Below, piece after piece: positions 41,081-52,198 of a stretch of 64,000 bases of DNA. The DNA is taken from positions 37,726,783 to 37,790,782 of the forward strand of contig OX359250.1 in the NCBI GenBank assembly GCA_947179485.1, given 5' to 3'. The stretch comes from Allacma fusca (lineage: Eukaryota; Arthropoda; Collembola; Symphypleona; Sminthuridae). How positions within the stretch are numbered: the first letter of the stretch is position 1; each line of letters starts with the position of its first letter. The notes beneath the pieces were generated by a model. The model was not told where the DNA came from, did no database searches, and was given only the letters and a program-made list of their open reading frames with translations. The translations under genes were made by a program, and so were the position numbers.

Positions 41081-42121
41081 ATGACTTCATTCCTACCTAA
41101 CGAGATTTTCTCTAATATTCCAATCTATGATGGACGTTCATCATGTATTGCTTGGCTGAAGTCATTTAACTACAGATGTGCTCACTTCAAATTAACTGAC
41201 AAATGGAAATTCGAAAATATGGACTCACTACTTACAGGACCTGCTCTACATTGGTGGAACTTCTCCAATGACTCTTTTCTCGAGAATCTGAACATTGCTA
41301 ATTGCCAACAACGTTTCAAAGAATTTGAGGAACAAATTCAGGAGGCCTTTTCAGAAAAAGACGACAAAGCCATCGCTATAGCAGAAAATTTAGCTACTAT
41401 ATTCCATGCCGACACAGATAATGCTCGCGAATATATTTATAAAAAACTGAGTATCTTTAAACGTATGGACCCCACAATGACTGACTCCTGCAAACTTGAT
41501 TACCTCTACCAGGGATTACCACAAGACCTAACCTGGAACATTCAACTAAAACATGGTGCTGATGGTACAATTACCCAATTCCAAAAACAACTAGAATTCT
41601 ACACATCTAAATTACAATTCCACAACTCTCAAGTCCTACAACAACAACCATCAACAAATGTAACCAAACTTTACGAATTTCCAGTGACCAGAATCATTCA
41701 ACCTCTCTTACCAACGCCAACAGGTTTGACACCACTTCAACTACCCCAAACATGTACAACTATTTCCCACACCTGTTCCTTTTGCAATACAAATACTCAC
41801 AAACTACGAGATTGCCGCTCTATCAAACGATGGTTGAACGAAACAAATAACTCTTCCTCCTATAATTCAAACAACAATTTCCAGAGGTCAAATAGCTTAC
41901 CTTCAAATCAGCATCCTTCACATTTTAATAGTCAACAAAGCCAATTCAACCCAAAACAAAGCAATGACCATTCACAAGACAACAACTATTCTAAACGACC
42001 ACGCTACAACTATACTAACCCTTCTAATAATCAACTAAATCACCTACAACCAAATTATAATTCCAACCCCAATGAATATTACTCCTCCAGCCAGGACCAA
42101 AACTGGAGATCGGGAAACTAG
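41081..42121 (+). CDS. gag: Gypsy Gag (copy 1)
   Basis: 346 residues, intact. The capsid region has I-Y-D-G-R-S-S near residue 16 and H-W-W-N-F near residue 57. One zinc knuckle C-S-F-C-N-T-N-T-H-x4-C is near residue 232, and a long Asn/Gln/Ser-rich tail follows. ATG preceded by CTAAATC. It ends at TAG 42,119-42,121 directly after a slippery heptamer. The leader upstream is interrupted by a 3-kb hAT-type element, so expression from the LTR would be affected. Forms particles and binds the RNA. Confidence 0.85.
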   Translation: MTSFLPNEIFSNIPIYDGRSSCIAWLKSFNYRCAHFKLTDKWKFENMDSLLTGPALHWWNFSNDSFLENLNIANCQQRFKEFEEQIQEAFSEKDDKAIAIAENLATIFHADTDNAREYIYKKLSIFKRMDPTMTDSCKLDYLYQGLPQDLTWNIQLKHGADGTITQFQKQLEFYTSKLQFHNSQVLQQQPSTNVTKLYEFPVTRIIQPLLPTPTGLTPLQLPQTCTTISHTCSFCNTNTHKLRDCRSIKRWLNETNNSSSYNSNNNFQRSNSLPSNQHPSHFNSQQSQFNPKQSNDHSQDNNYSKRPRYNYTNPSNNQLNHLQPNYNSNPNEYYSSSQDQNWRSGN

Positions 42122-42151
42122 ACAGCCTGATGAAAACGGGAGACCATCAGG
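42112..42151 (+). promoter_or_regulatory. Predicted -1 ribosomal frameshift signal, gypsy copy 1
   Basis: Heptamer GGGAAAC at 42,112-42,118, read G GGA AAC in the gag phase, immediately before the gag TAG. After a 7-base spacer comes a perfect 7-bp stem CCTGATG/CATCAGG (42,126-42,132 and 42,145-42,151) with a 12-base loop. Loop bases GGGAG (42,138-42,142) could pair with CTCCC at 42,174-42,178 as a pseudoknot. The protease frame is -1 relative to gag and open across the site. GGGAAAC is an established slippery heptamer. Confidence 0.85.
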
Positions 42152-44540
42152 CACAACCATTCAACCCGGCCTCCTCCCACCGCATTATAAAATCAACAAA
42201 TACTCAAACTGAAACTACACACATTACAACCATTGATTCCTCAACTCAGACTGATATACCCGAACAGAAGCCCAATAACACCACAAGAACCGTGTACCCA
42301 CAAGATTCATCAAATGAAAATACAAATAATTCCATTACAACAGAAGACACAAATTTAATACAAATTCAAGTAAACACCTATAATAAGACATTTCATGCAT
42401 TGGCTGACACTGGAGCAACAATATCAGTAATTAACGAACACGCTTTCAATTCACTTCCTTCCAACATTGAACTCAACGCCAAAGATCTACAAATTCCTCG
42501 AAAATTATCACTAGCAACTAACACTACAAGTACACCACTAATACGACAAAAAGTCATGCTTCCCATCGAAATTCAACAACATAAACTACAATGGACATCT
42601 TATGTACTACCAGAATGCACTCACAACATGATACTTTGTAAAACTTTCTGTAAAACCTTTAATGTAAAATTTAATTGGAACAATAACAATACTACAGTTC
42701 ATCCAAATCATCAAAAACAAGCAAAACCCGTAAGTAAACGACCATCACAGGATCCACTTAAAATCAACACAGTTAAAATTACTGAATCCACTACAATTCC
42801 TGCTCATACAACAAAACAAATCAAGTTCAAAAGCAGCAACCAGTCTGGACTTTCACTTTTTGAACCTTCAACAAAATTTCAATCCAAGGTACCATTGATG
42901 ACACCCGCATCTCTTATTAATATTGAAAACAACACCAGCAAACTCTACATCACAAACCCAACTAATTTTGAAATAACTATTCCATCAAAAACAACTATAG
43001 GAACCATCCAACAACTCTCAACATCAGACATACTCTGTAGAATGGATACCAAGAACACAATTGGTGAACTAAATCAAATTAACACTACAAATAAATCTAA
43101 CAAACCCTTTATCGATTCAGAGATCAACAACCTGAGTTACTCAAACCATCTAACGGAAGAACAAATAGTCGCCTTAAAAGAACTACTCACAAAATACAGA
43201 AATGTATTTGCATTTAATACCAATGAACTTGGTAAAACCAATTTGGTTCAACACAGGATCGAGACTACCGATGACACCCCGATCAGATGTAGACCTTATC
43301 GAGTTTCTCAAATAGAACGAGATGAAATCAATAAACAAATAAATGAAATGCTAAACACAAATATTATTGAACCCACCGACTCTCCATACGCCTCACCTGT
43401 TGTACTTTGTAAAAAACCTTCACCAGATGGAACCAAAATATCATACCGATTCTGTTGTGACTTCAGACTTCTAAACAGAAAACAAGCTACCCTTTACCAA
43501 GAATAGATGATGCACTCGACAGATTACATGGATTTTCCTATTGTAGTACACTTGACCTTTTCTCAGCTTTTCATCAAATATCTATGGATCCAGAAACAAA
43601 ACACAAGTCAGCGTTTACAACACCCGATGGAAATTATGTTTGGAATCGTATGCCTTTCGGACTGGTAGATAGTCCATATTCTTGGCAACGTCTTATCGAG
43701 AGTACTCGGGAATTTAAAATGGAGTATCTGCTTGGTCTTCCTTGACGACATCTTAATTTTTGCAAAATCCTTCACAGAACACAATCACCGTTAAGAAGCA
43801 GTACTACAAGCCTTACAAAAAGCTAATTTAACATTAAAACCTAGCAAATGTCAATTCGGAATGCAGGAAGTAAAATATCTTGGCCACATCATATCAAAAG
43901 ATGGAATACAACCCAACCCAGAAAAGATACAAGCAGTTCAAAATTTTCCAACACCACAAAAACAAAAGGATGTCCGCTCATTCATATCACTCTGCTCATA
44001 CTACCGAAAATTCATTCAAAACTTTGCCACAATCACTTTTCCTTTAAATCAACTACTTCAGAAAAACAAACCTTTTATCTGGAGTGAAGAATGCTCTACA
44101 TCCTTCAAAATAATGAAAGAAAAATTAACTACCGCACCAGTCCTCGCCCACTACAACCCAGAAGATGAAATAGAAATACACACTGACGGAAGTTCGTTGT
44201 ACGGAATAGGCTGCATAATCATGCAAACAGAAAACAACACTCGACATCCCATTGCATATTTATCCAGAAGTTTGAATAACAACGAAAACAAATTGGGCCG
44301 TTACACATATTGAATGTCTGGCAGTAATTTACGGAATAGAAAAGGCAAGACCCCACATTTTCGGGAAACATTTCAAAGTAATAACAGATCATTGCTCATT
44401 GTGCTACTTAATGAAAACAAAAGAACTAAAATCAGACAGACTATCTTGATGGGCATTAAGGTTACAAGAATATGACTTTGAAGTTGTATACAATTCTGGG
44501 AAGAAACATGCTCATGTAGATGCTCTTTCGAGATATCCAA
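42122..44540 (+). pseudogene. pol: Gypsy Pol: protease, reverse transcriptase, RNase H (frameshifted)
   Basis: Protease A-D-T-G-A-T-I-S at about 42,403-42,423. A long linker ends at the RT start (P-Y-R-V-S, near 43,290), then D-S-P-Y-A-S-P-V-V-L. The frame breaks after 43,500, again near 43,700, and carries a stop near 43,795. Catalytic F-L-D-D-I is near 43,740 and the RT thumb G-H-I-I-S-K-D-G at 43,885. RNase H H-T-D-G-S-S is at about 44,180. After another shift at 44,312, T-D-H-C-S-L and D-A-L-S-R-Y-P end the domain near 44,540. All catalytic landmarks survive but at least four lesions prevent expression. Confidence 0.85.
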
Positions 44541-45871
44541 CATCAGATCCAACACCAATCGAAGAAGATTTTCCTGAAGACCATTTATTGTCAATCACCT
44601 CAAATAATCCAGACACAAGAAGAATAATTAAACATCAACGATTAGATCCCCAATTGAAATCCATAATAGATCATCTAACTGACGAAAACTTAAATTATTT
44701 CCACAACTATTTCCTAATAAAAGAAGTACTATATAAATCTAAAGTAAACTACAGCAATATCATTTTCAAGACCTGCGTCCCGAAAACACTCAAAATATAA
44801 ATAATAGAATCAGTCCACAATAGTTCCACAGGCGGTCACTTAGGAATACTGATAACACTTCACACTCTACAAAATAGATACTATTGGAAAAATATGAATC
44901 AAGATGTCACTAAATACATTAACAGTTGTGACGTATGTCAAAAATATAATCGTCGCAATTTTTAAGAATCTGGATCAATGTGCCCTTTGGAAGTACCTGA
45001 CATTCCATTTCATACTTTGGGAATAGAATTTAAAGGCCCTTACCCAAAATCTCAAAATGGAAATAAATTCGCTCTTATCATAAATGATCACCTTACACGC
45101 TACATAGAAGCAACACCAGTACCCTCTCAAGACTCCTTTCAAGCTATCAAATCAATAACAAACTTAATATTACAACGCCATGGTATCCCCACAAAAATTA
45201 TAGTTGATCCAAGAACTGCCTTAACTTCAAATGAATTCAATTCATTCTGTAATTATTTTAAAATCGAATTAATTACTACTCCACCCAACTGTCACGGAGC
45301 AAATGGTCTAGCTGAGAAGAATAACGACACTTTAAAATAAATTATGGCTAAATATTTATTACAAGACCATATCGAATGGGATATTCAATTACCCTGGGCT
45401 GTCTTTGCCCATAATATCACTTACCATACTGTCACGAAATTTTCCCCATATTATTTAGTATATGGTTGTGAACCATTTCTACCATTTGACAAAATTATCC
45501 CTCCGCTAAAACAATATTTAAACAACTTTAATCCATTATATAGCGAAAAGAACGTGACTTTCTCAAAAAATATTGCTAAACAGACAACTGAAAAATTTAG
45601 ACAGAAAGAAAAGCAAAAATGCGACGTATTACATCCAATAATACCATTCCAAATTAAAGACCTAGTGCTCGTTGCAGAATTTACTCGAAAGCCTGGTTTT
45701 GTGCAAAAATTCATGCCAAGATGGAAAGGTCCATTTGAAATCATAGAACAAATAAATCCTCGCAGTTTTAAACTGATAGATAAAAGACCTGGGAAACTGA
45801 ACAAGATGATCTCCATGAATACACAGCATTTAAAACACTTCCATCCACCCATCTCAGACAATGATAATTAA
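44541..45871 (+). pseudogene. pol: Gypsy integrase (stop-interrupted)
   Basis: The zinc-binding H-x3-S-S-T-G-G-H and C-D-V-C-Q-K lie between 44,815 and 44,950, with stops at 44,798 and 44,963. The core begins G-I-E-F-K-G-P-Y (near 45,018), then I-I-V-D-P-R-T-A at about 45,199, and N-G-L-A-E-K-N near 45,303, giving D-D-E. A stop at 45,338 is followed in another frame by the C-terminal part ending near 45,871 (W-K-G-P-F-E-I-I and H-L-K-H-F). Lesions leave no complete enzyme. Confidence 0.8.
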
Positions 45872-45922
45872 TCAAGCAAAAATATCTAATCAACTATTAT
45901 ATTTTTTCATCCATAGAGCAAT

Positions 45923-46877
45923 ATGGAGTTAATGGATATTGAGCCCTCGTCAGATAATTTCATGGAATTAATGGAATTTGAGCCCTCTAACGATGATTGT
46001 TTAATTGTTGAAACTACACCAGGAAATCCTTTCCCTAAAACCACCTGTCTCACTCCAACAAAAAATTCAAACTCACGCAAAAACAAGGTTTTCAAACCAC
46101 CATATCCTCCAACTCCGAAATTGATTCATACTCCACAATCGCCACCACGTTCTCCTACTTCTACTTTCCCTGGATTTGTATGCGATATGAAACGAAATCT
46201 CCCTGATGAATATCCAATAACACCTAGGAAGTTTTTCAAAAATCCAACGCTTGAAGATGTCGAATTAAATTCCCTGCTCCCCGATTTATTTGATGTAGAT
46301 GTACCTTCACCAGTACATGATTCTTGGTTCCTCGGTGGTATTTCACCAACGCCTAATTCTAATCCTCCATATATCACTCACATGGGTGACAGAAATGGAA
46401 TCTGGTACGGCAATAGATATCTTCCACATCCAAAATTAATCCTCACAAAACTTCCAACAAATTTCTCAACCACCATTTCAACTTGCACGTCACCATCAAA
46501 GCCTCCAGAAATCAATAACCCTCTACAGATGCTACAATACAACCCCAAACAGGACATTGAGAATTGGATCCGTAAATGTATCTACTATAATGCGTATTGG
46601 AAAAATAAACAGCAGCAAAAATCAATCAACGGCTCCACCTCAAATCCATCAAACAAACAATGAAATTCCGAAATTGAAACATAAAGTGAATTTATTCACA
46701 GCGTCTACTAAAGTCAGTTTCCAACCAATACAACCAACGAAAAGTATAGTTCCCGTTGTCCAAACCGATTCGAAGATTACGAAACAAAGACGTCCAGGAA
46801 AAAGAGTACGAGCTCAACAACTCCGTAAGAAAATGAGAAAGATTCAGACCGTAAAGGAAGTTTCAATTATCCCCTGA
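45923..46877 (+). pseudogene. Extra ORF after gypsy pol, unknown function
   Basis: 246 residues from ATG 45,923 to 46,663, then matching continuation in the -1 frame (46,557-46,877), suggesting one about 310-residue protein broken by a single-base change near 46,615. The N-terminus repeats itself (M-E-L-M-D-I-E-P-S-S-D-N-F, then M-E-L-M-E-F-E-P-S-N-D-D). It is acidic, followed by a Pro/Ser/Thr-rich region with many S/T-P sites; the end is strongly basic (K-Q-R-R-P-G-K-R-V-R, R-K-K-M-R-K). No signal peptide or membrane segment, so not an envelope. It sits where some gypsy elements keep an env or accessory gene. Confidence 0.55.
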
Positions 46878-46910
46878 CAGAGATGCTCCGGTATCAAACC
46901 ACCCCACCCC

Positions 46911-46922
46911 AGGAAGGAGAAG
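46911..46922 (+). other. Polypurine tract of gypsy copy 1
   Basis: AGGAAGGAGAAG immediately before the 3' LTR at 46,923. Confidence 0.75.
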
Positions 46923-47196
46923 TGTTACGACATTATTAGAATAACCATAGTTGTTATTATTGAGTCAAACAATTATTACTAGTTTTAGAAATAATGAATT
47001 TATAATATTACGAAAGATATTAACCAATGCTTATTACATGATGCTTACCTAACAACACGACTACCATCTATTCTGTTGAATAAATTAAGGGAGGTCATTC
47101 CAGGTTTCTCTCTTCACATAGCTTGACCTATCTTTATTACTCTCCACCACTGAGCCACCCTACACTACCTTTACATTACACATCAGTGTTTTTACA
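46923..47196 (+). repeat. 3' LTR of gypsy copy 1
   Basis: Uninterrupted 274 bp, TGTTACGAC to TGTTTTTACA, followed by ATAT. It serves as the reference showing where the Helitron entered the 5' copy. Confidence 0.9.
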
Positions 47197-47273
47197 ATAT
47201 ATATTATATTATAACAATCAAGAGGGGTGACGTAGCTCAGCAATATAAGAGTAGCACAATTTATTCCAAATTA

Positions 47274-47372
47274 TAACTTCGTTAGTAATAATAGTAGCAA
47301 TAGAAGTAGTGGTAGTGGTAATAATAGAAGTAACACTAGTAAGAGTAATAGTGGTAATAGAGGTGGTAATTG
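47274..47372. repeat. Degenerate GTAATA/GTAGTA low-complexity tract
   Basis: Trinucleotide-like run (AGTAATAATAGTAGCAATAG and similar). No coding meaning. Confidence 0.7.
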
Positions 47373-47485
47373 TATTCACAAAGGTATACCTTTGTAATTT
47401 TTAGTAATGCACTACGTCTTGTCCAGAGGGAGTCCCAGATCGTAATGATGCTAGTCAGTAGTGCTAAGTTATGGGAAGCATTATT

Positions 47486-48191
47486 ACTAGGACGTAAAAC
47501 CTGCTTTTGGTTGCCTGAAATGACTTGGAACTTAGACGAATTATGTCTCTGTTTCGCTTTGCTTTGGTCGCATTTAAAAAACATGCATGTACATACTCGC
47601 TCATCATGCCAGTGAGCTGCAGTGTTTGATTTCAGTCCCAATACTCGAATCACAATGGCACTTATCTTAATCTTGCATCGACTAAGCACTTACGCGGTTT
47701 TGTTTTCCACCTTTAAACTTCAAAATGCTCAAGTAACTTTAACAGAAAATTCGGCTGAAAGAAAACAAGCCACAAAGTAACGAAACCTCGTATCAACTAA
47801 ATAGAAAGAGCCGCGTAAGTGCTTCGTCGATGCAAGATCGAGGTAAGTGCCATTGTGATTCATGTTTAAAGCGAATAATTTGCATTAAGTGTGTTTCCAA
47901 GATCATTTATATTTATTTATTGTTACATAAAAATTCCAGAGAGATTAATGGAAGGGTTTAATGAATAATTCAAGGGTCAGGGAGGACTGCGAGGGAGTAT
48001 TAGGACTTTTAAATCAAACCCTGCATCTCACTGGCATCATACTTTTGCTCAGCTCAGAGTTCTAGCGAGACGAGTGTGTACATATATGTACATGCATGTT
48101 TTTTTTTAATGCGACCAAAGCAAAGCAGAGGCCGAATTCGTCTAAGTTCCAAGTCATTTCAAGCAACCAAAAGCAGGTTTTACGTCCTAGT
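47486..48191. mobile_element. Fold-back element with long inverted arms (MULE-like)
   Basis: 706 bp. Arms begin ACTAGGACGTAAAACCTGC at both ends (inverted) and match on and off for about 200-350 bp, including CACAATGGCACTTA near 47,652 against its inverse near 47,860. Candidate 10-bp target duplications AAGCATTATT (47,476-47,485) and AAGAATTATT (48,192-48,201), one mismatch. Long arms and about 10-bp duplication suggest a Mutator-like or Foldback element. No transposase. Confidence 0.7.
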
Positions 48192-48399
48192 AAGAATTAT
48201 TAAGCATTGTGGAAACTAGAACGTAATAATCTAAAATTTACAAAACTATAAATATTGTTGATGTGCAAATCAAACAGCAACTTGGAGTAGTTGCTGTTTA
48301 CGACAATATATGGTTTTATTTAAACTAGTTAGTTTTCTACTAGTAACTACTAAATATACTTACACTAGGAATCAAGCCATCCGCCGATGCGGATGGGAT

Positions 48400-49160
48400 G
48401 TCTGGTACGAATGAATTTAAATTGTAACCATAATTCGAATCCTCTCTACTAATTTGAAAGAGTAGGCCATCTTCGTCTTGGAGTAATACGAATTTGATAT
48501 TCAAATTTCCGCGCGTTTTTTATTGGCTGAGCCAGCAATAACTGGCTAAATAAATTATTAAAATTATTATTTTTAATTGAAAAAATATTAAAGCATTACA
48601 GTAGCAAGGGCGGCGACACTGCCACGGGCAGCCGTCTACCACCAAGACGGCCCACTCTTTCAAATTAGAAGTGAGAATTAAAGAATTAAAGATGAGAATT
48701 ATAAATGAGAAGCAAAATTAAATTAAAATATTATTTTACCAAATGTTAGTCTAGACTTTTATTAGGGTTGTGCTATTATTATGCTATTTCATACAACTAT
48801 TTACTGCCTTCAATACTACTGCCAGTAATTGCTGTGCATTTGAGATTCAAATTTCCGCTCGCTTTTTGTATTGACCCAGCCAGTAATAACTGTCTAAATA
48901 AATTATTAAAATATTTTTTTAAATTAGAAAAAAATATTAAAGGCCCACTCTTTCAATTTAGAAGATAGAATAATTATTTTAAAAAATTAATAGTGCAAAA
49001 TTAAATTAAAAATCATATGACTGTATGATTTTTGTTGTGCTGGTGTTGAACATGGTTGTGCTATTATTATGCTATTGCATACAACTTTACTGCCTTCCTT
49101 ATTTACATTTGTCTCGCTGAGCCAGCAATTGCTGGTTGTGCAAAGCTTGTTTTTTATATA
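48400..49160. other. Helitron-derived fragments
   Basis: Hairpin words related to the Helitron 3' end occur at about 48,531-48,552, 48,878-48,897 and 49,122-49,150 (GAGCCAGCAATTGCTGG...CTTG). GTAGCAAGGGCGGCGACAC near 48,600 matches the 5' part of the Helitron at 29,480. A 48,498-48,560 block is repeated at 48,848-48,910. Decayed copies. Confidence 0.5.
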
Positions 49161-50432
49161 CAGATTTTATGTTTTGCAGTAATTGCACGTTAATACATAA
49201 TTATTACATAAAATATCAAAACGCTAAATAATCTTAACACGAAATGGGTGGTTTAGCGATACAATTCGCCCCGTCTCTAGCCTATTTAAGAAATTACCTA
49301 AATTCATTGATTACTCTTTTTACAACATTTCGTAAATAGCTATTTCGTTAAATAGCGTTCTATTAGAACGGCTGGCAAAAAAATAAATTTCAGAATTATT
49401 TTCAAATTAATCTGATGCTGAGGACGCGGAGTATAAATGTTTAAAAAGAATTAAATGTTGTGATAAATAAAGGCTATATACATGGTGCGTTTAAACGACA
49501 ATTAAACTTCAAGCTCACCAAATGTTAGTCAGCCAGTCTTGCTTTGATATCGTCTTTGTTAATATGCATTATACTGGAGAACTTGTCACAACGTTCTTGA
49601 ATGAACACTTTGATTCCAGGGAAAGACGCCTTTCAACATTATGTCGCTAGTATTTTTGCAAAAAGGCTGTAACTGTTTTCAGTTTTCCAGTGTAATTTCA
49701 ACGTATTCGTGACTGCAACTCTCTCGCTCAAATCGTTCATTAGTGACGAATTATTTTTAAAATCGAATGGGCTAATCATTTGTATGGTTAAATGAACCAG
49801 TCAAGTATATGCACATAAGTGAAGGCTGGTTTTTGGAGACTCTGTTCACGTGAACGTGAAACATTCAAACATGGCTTACAAAAAAATGAATATTTACAAA
49901 ACATGTCAGCATATTTGGGTTCGTGATTTTTACGTCACTTGATTTTTGACAACGAAATGGTAACCATTTTTATTTGAAGTTTTTTATTGATATTTTGAAG
50001 CTCTGTCAACATTAATTAAATTTTAAATTATTTAAAAACTACGTCACAAGACGATTAATACTGGGGCAGGTCCCAGTTGTGTGGTGTGTAAGCGTTGAGG
50101 GAGACCTTGTTTATGTATATGGGGATGGGGATGATGTGAAGGTAGAAGTTCAGCTGTAAGGTTGTCTCTCTGTATGTGTGTTAAGAGCCTGCAAAGGCGG
50201 AGATTTGCCGAGTAGATGGGGGCCTGATATTACCTTGTACTTTTACGGGCGTTAATGTGAGACTTGACGAGGGAACGGGTCAAGAGGTGAGAAGCTGAGG
50301 CTTCTGGGAGGTTGAAGAGGTCGATGAGGAGAGAGGACAAGGATAGTTGTTTTTGGGATTGAGAAGAGAGTATTGGAAGGCGTGCTCCTCATGAACGGCA
50401 TGGTTCCATTGAAAAAGAATAAAGAGCTTCTG
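49161..50432. other. Non-coding stretch left of the Harbinger element
   Basis: No credible reading frame; a short palindrome GTTCACGTGAACGTGAAAC lies near 49,845. Nothing else recognised. Confidence 0.35.
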
Positions 50433-50851
50433 ACCGTTCACATTGCCACTTCTGCAATCAAAAGGTCGCCTCTGCAAGCATTTACTTGCAGCGCTGCAAG
50501 TTCTGTTCACATTGGTCACTTCTGCAAGCGAAATACTTGCAGAGACGACTTGCAGAAGGTACGATTTGCTTGCAGAAGCCACGTAGAACTCGATTCTACT
50601 TTTATCTGCAAGCTGAAGTAATTCTATGACTGCCATCATTCAATGGTAGTTTATATTATCTGTTTTGTGTACTTCTGCTTTTGGTAGGAAATATATTCCC
50701 ACTGTTCTATTTACAATTGCGTCAGAAGCAATTGCGCTGCTTTGTGTGAGTTTTTAGCACAGTTTTTCGTTTACCAGGTTTTGTACTTAACCCTAAAATT
50801 GGTTTTCCTCAAAGCTAAAGACGGCTAATTTCATAAAAATTCTGCAAAAAA

Positions 50852-51923
50852 ATGGCCCAATCAAATCGATCCACCCAGTCAATTAAGGTAGTTACAAAAG
50901 AGTTGGAACATTTTTTAATCTTAATTGAATGCCGACAATATTTGTACAATCCTTCGGATAAGTCTTCCTACAACAGGGACGTTAAAATAGCGGCCTGGGA
51001 AGAAATTGCAAACTCAAAATATGTCAGGTAAATAATGAAAATAATCACAAAATAAAATGTCACAAATCGTCTATCTTCACTTTATTGCTATTGACGCTCA
51101 ATGATGTTCTCAATAATTATACGGATTTATTTTAGCAAAATCAGCCAAGGACAAGTATATGAGTTCGAGGGGGGTTTATTATTCAAAATGTAAAAAGGGC
51201 CTACCAAGTGGTTCAGGTAGAACCAAGAAATCTCCAGAAGCTATTAAGCATGAGGCCAAATTCATAAGGTGGATGTCATTTTTAGATAATTTTATGCAAA
51301 AAAGGCAGTAAGTAATTTCATTTTGAACGATTCAATACAATTCAATGTTTGAAACGATAATTTAATAAATTCCCGATTTTCCAATATTTACATTATAGAA
51401 CACCGGGTAATTATTCCGACAGTGACGATAGTTTTGAATCGTCAAAAACTTCCACAGTGCCCAAACTATTGTCACAAGATGTAGTTGCGTTACTATCTGC
51501 AGACGAGGACGCAGAAGAGGCGGCCAATACACTTAGATCGACCCAAAAACTGAATGGCGATGGCGACGCAACGATATCATATTCCAGAGTTGTCAAACGT
51601 AATCGAAAGGTAAACATTTCTCAATGAAATGAGGTCGTGCAATTATTGAAAGTAGCCGTTTTGAATGACAATTTTCACTAAAAATCAAGAATAATAATTC
51701 TCATATGGAGAAACTCTTCGAAATTCTTGAGAAGAAAGATGACCCAGACGACATTTTCGCTAAATCGGTTGCGGTTTCCTTAAAGAAATTCGACGAAACC
51801 AATAGAGCTTCGGAAATGATGAAGATACCGCAAGTCTTATACGAAATTACTCTGAAAGTTTCAGCAGCTACTCCACTTGTATACCAACAGCTGTTGAAAT
51901 CGATCCGAGGAATACTCATGTAA
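50852..51923 (+). CDS. Harbinger MADF-type DNA-binding protein (multi-exon)
   Basis: Exon 1 (50,852-51,027) begins M-A-Q-S-N-R and contains the MADF signature L-I-E-C-R-x-x-L-Y-N, then A-A-W-E-E-I-A, and ends at GTAAAT. After TTTTAG at 51,135, exon 2 carries S-G-S-G-R-x-x-K and W-M-S-F-L. A third exon (51,399-51,609) is acidic. A last part (about 51,690-51,923) has D-D-I-F-A-K-S-V-A-V-S-L-K, like a BESS motif. Phase between exons 1 and 2 does not match cleanly, so there may be a small lesion or other splice sites. Harbinger elements usually pair a Myb/MADF protein with the transposase; it targets the transposase to DNA and the nucleus. Confidence 0.6.
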
Positions 51924-52198
51924 TTTGTTTAAATGTTTAAAGTCATATTCCCTATAATTGTAAAGCAATTGTATAATAAGCTGGCTCATATGAGACAACA
52001 GAACAAAATATTTTATTCTCTCTATTTGTAGCAAATCCGTTCCCAGTTGTAAAATCTGTATCAGCAAAGTCATTTAAAGCTTATACAGAACATGAGGCAA
52101 AGAGTAGGTGCTTTGGGACTTTTGGTATTACAAGTTATAGTACACAAGAAAAATTCATTGACATTTCCGTTGGCAGGTATTTTAGTTAAATTTCCAGG

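Larger units (their letters stand above)
29289..47196 (+). mobile_element. Ty3/gypsy LTR retrotransposon (copy 1) with nested insertions
   Basis: LTRs of about 275 bp: the 5' one is in two pieces (29,289-29,364 and 36,978-37,176), the 3' one is 46,923-47,196. Target duplication ATAT on both sides, in a TA-rich site. Internal order: leader, gag (41,081), protease-RT-RNase H (42,122-44,540), integrase (44,580-45,871), an extra ORF (45,923-46,877), polypurine tract. Span 17.9 kb; removing the Helitron stack (7.6 kb) and the leader hAT (3.0 kb) leaves about 7.3 kb, normal for the family. Multiple pol stops and frameshifts: inactive. Confidence 0.9.

Noticed and set aside
45923-46663. Envelope gene of an endogenous retrovirus
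   Set aside because: No signal peptide, no transmembrane segment, no cleavage site or Cys pattern expected of an envelope protein.
50280-50639. Cys/Ser-rich reading frame on the - strand
   Set aside because: Crosses the Harbinger terminal inverted repeat and its CTTGCAGA repeats; no homology recognised.
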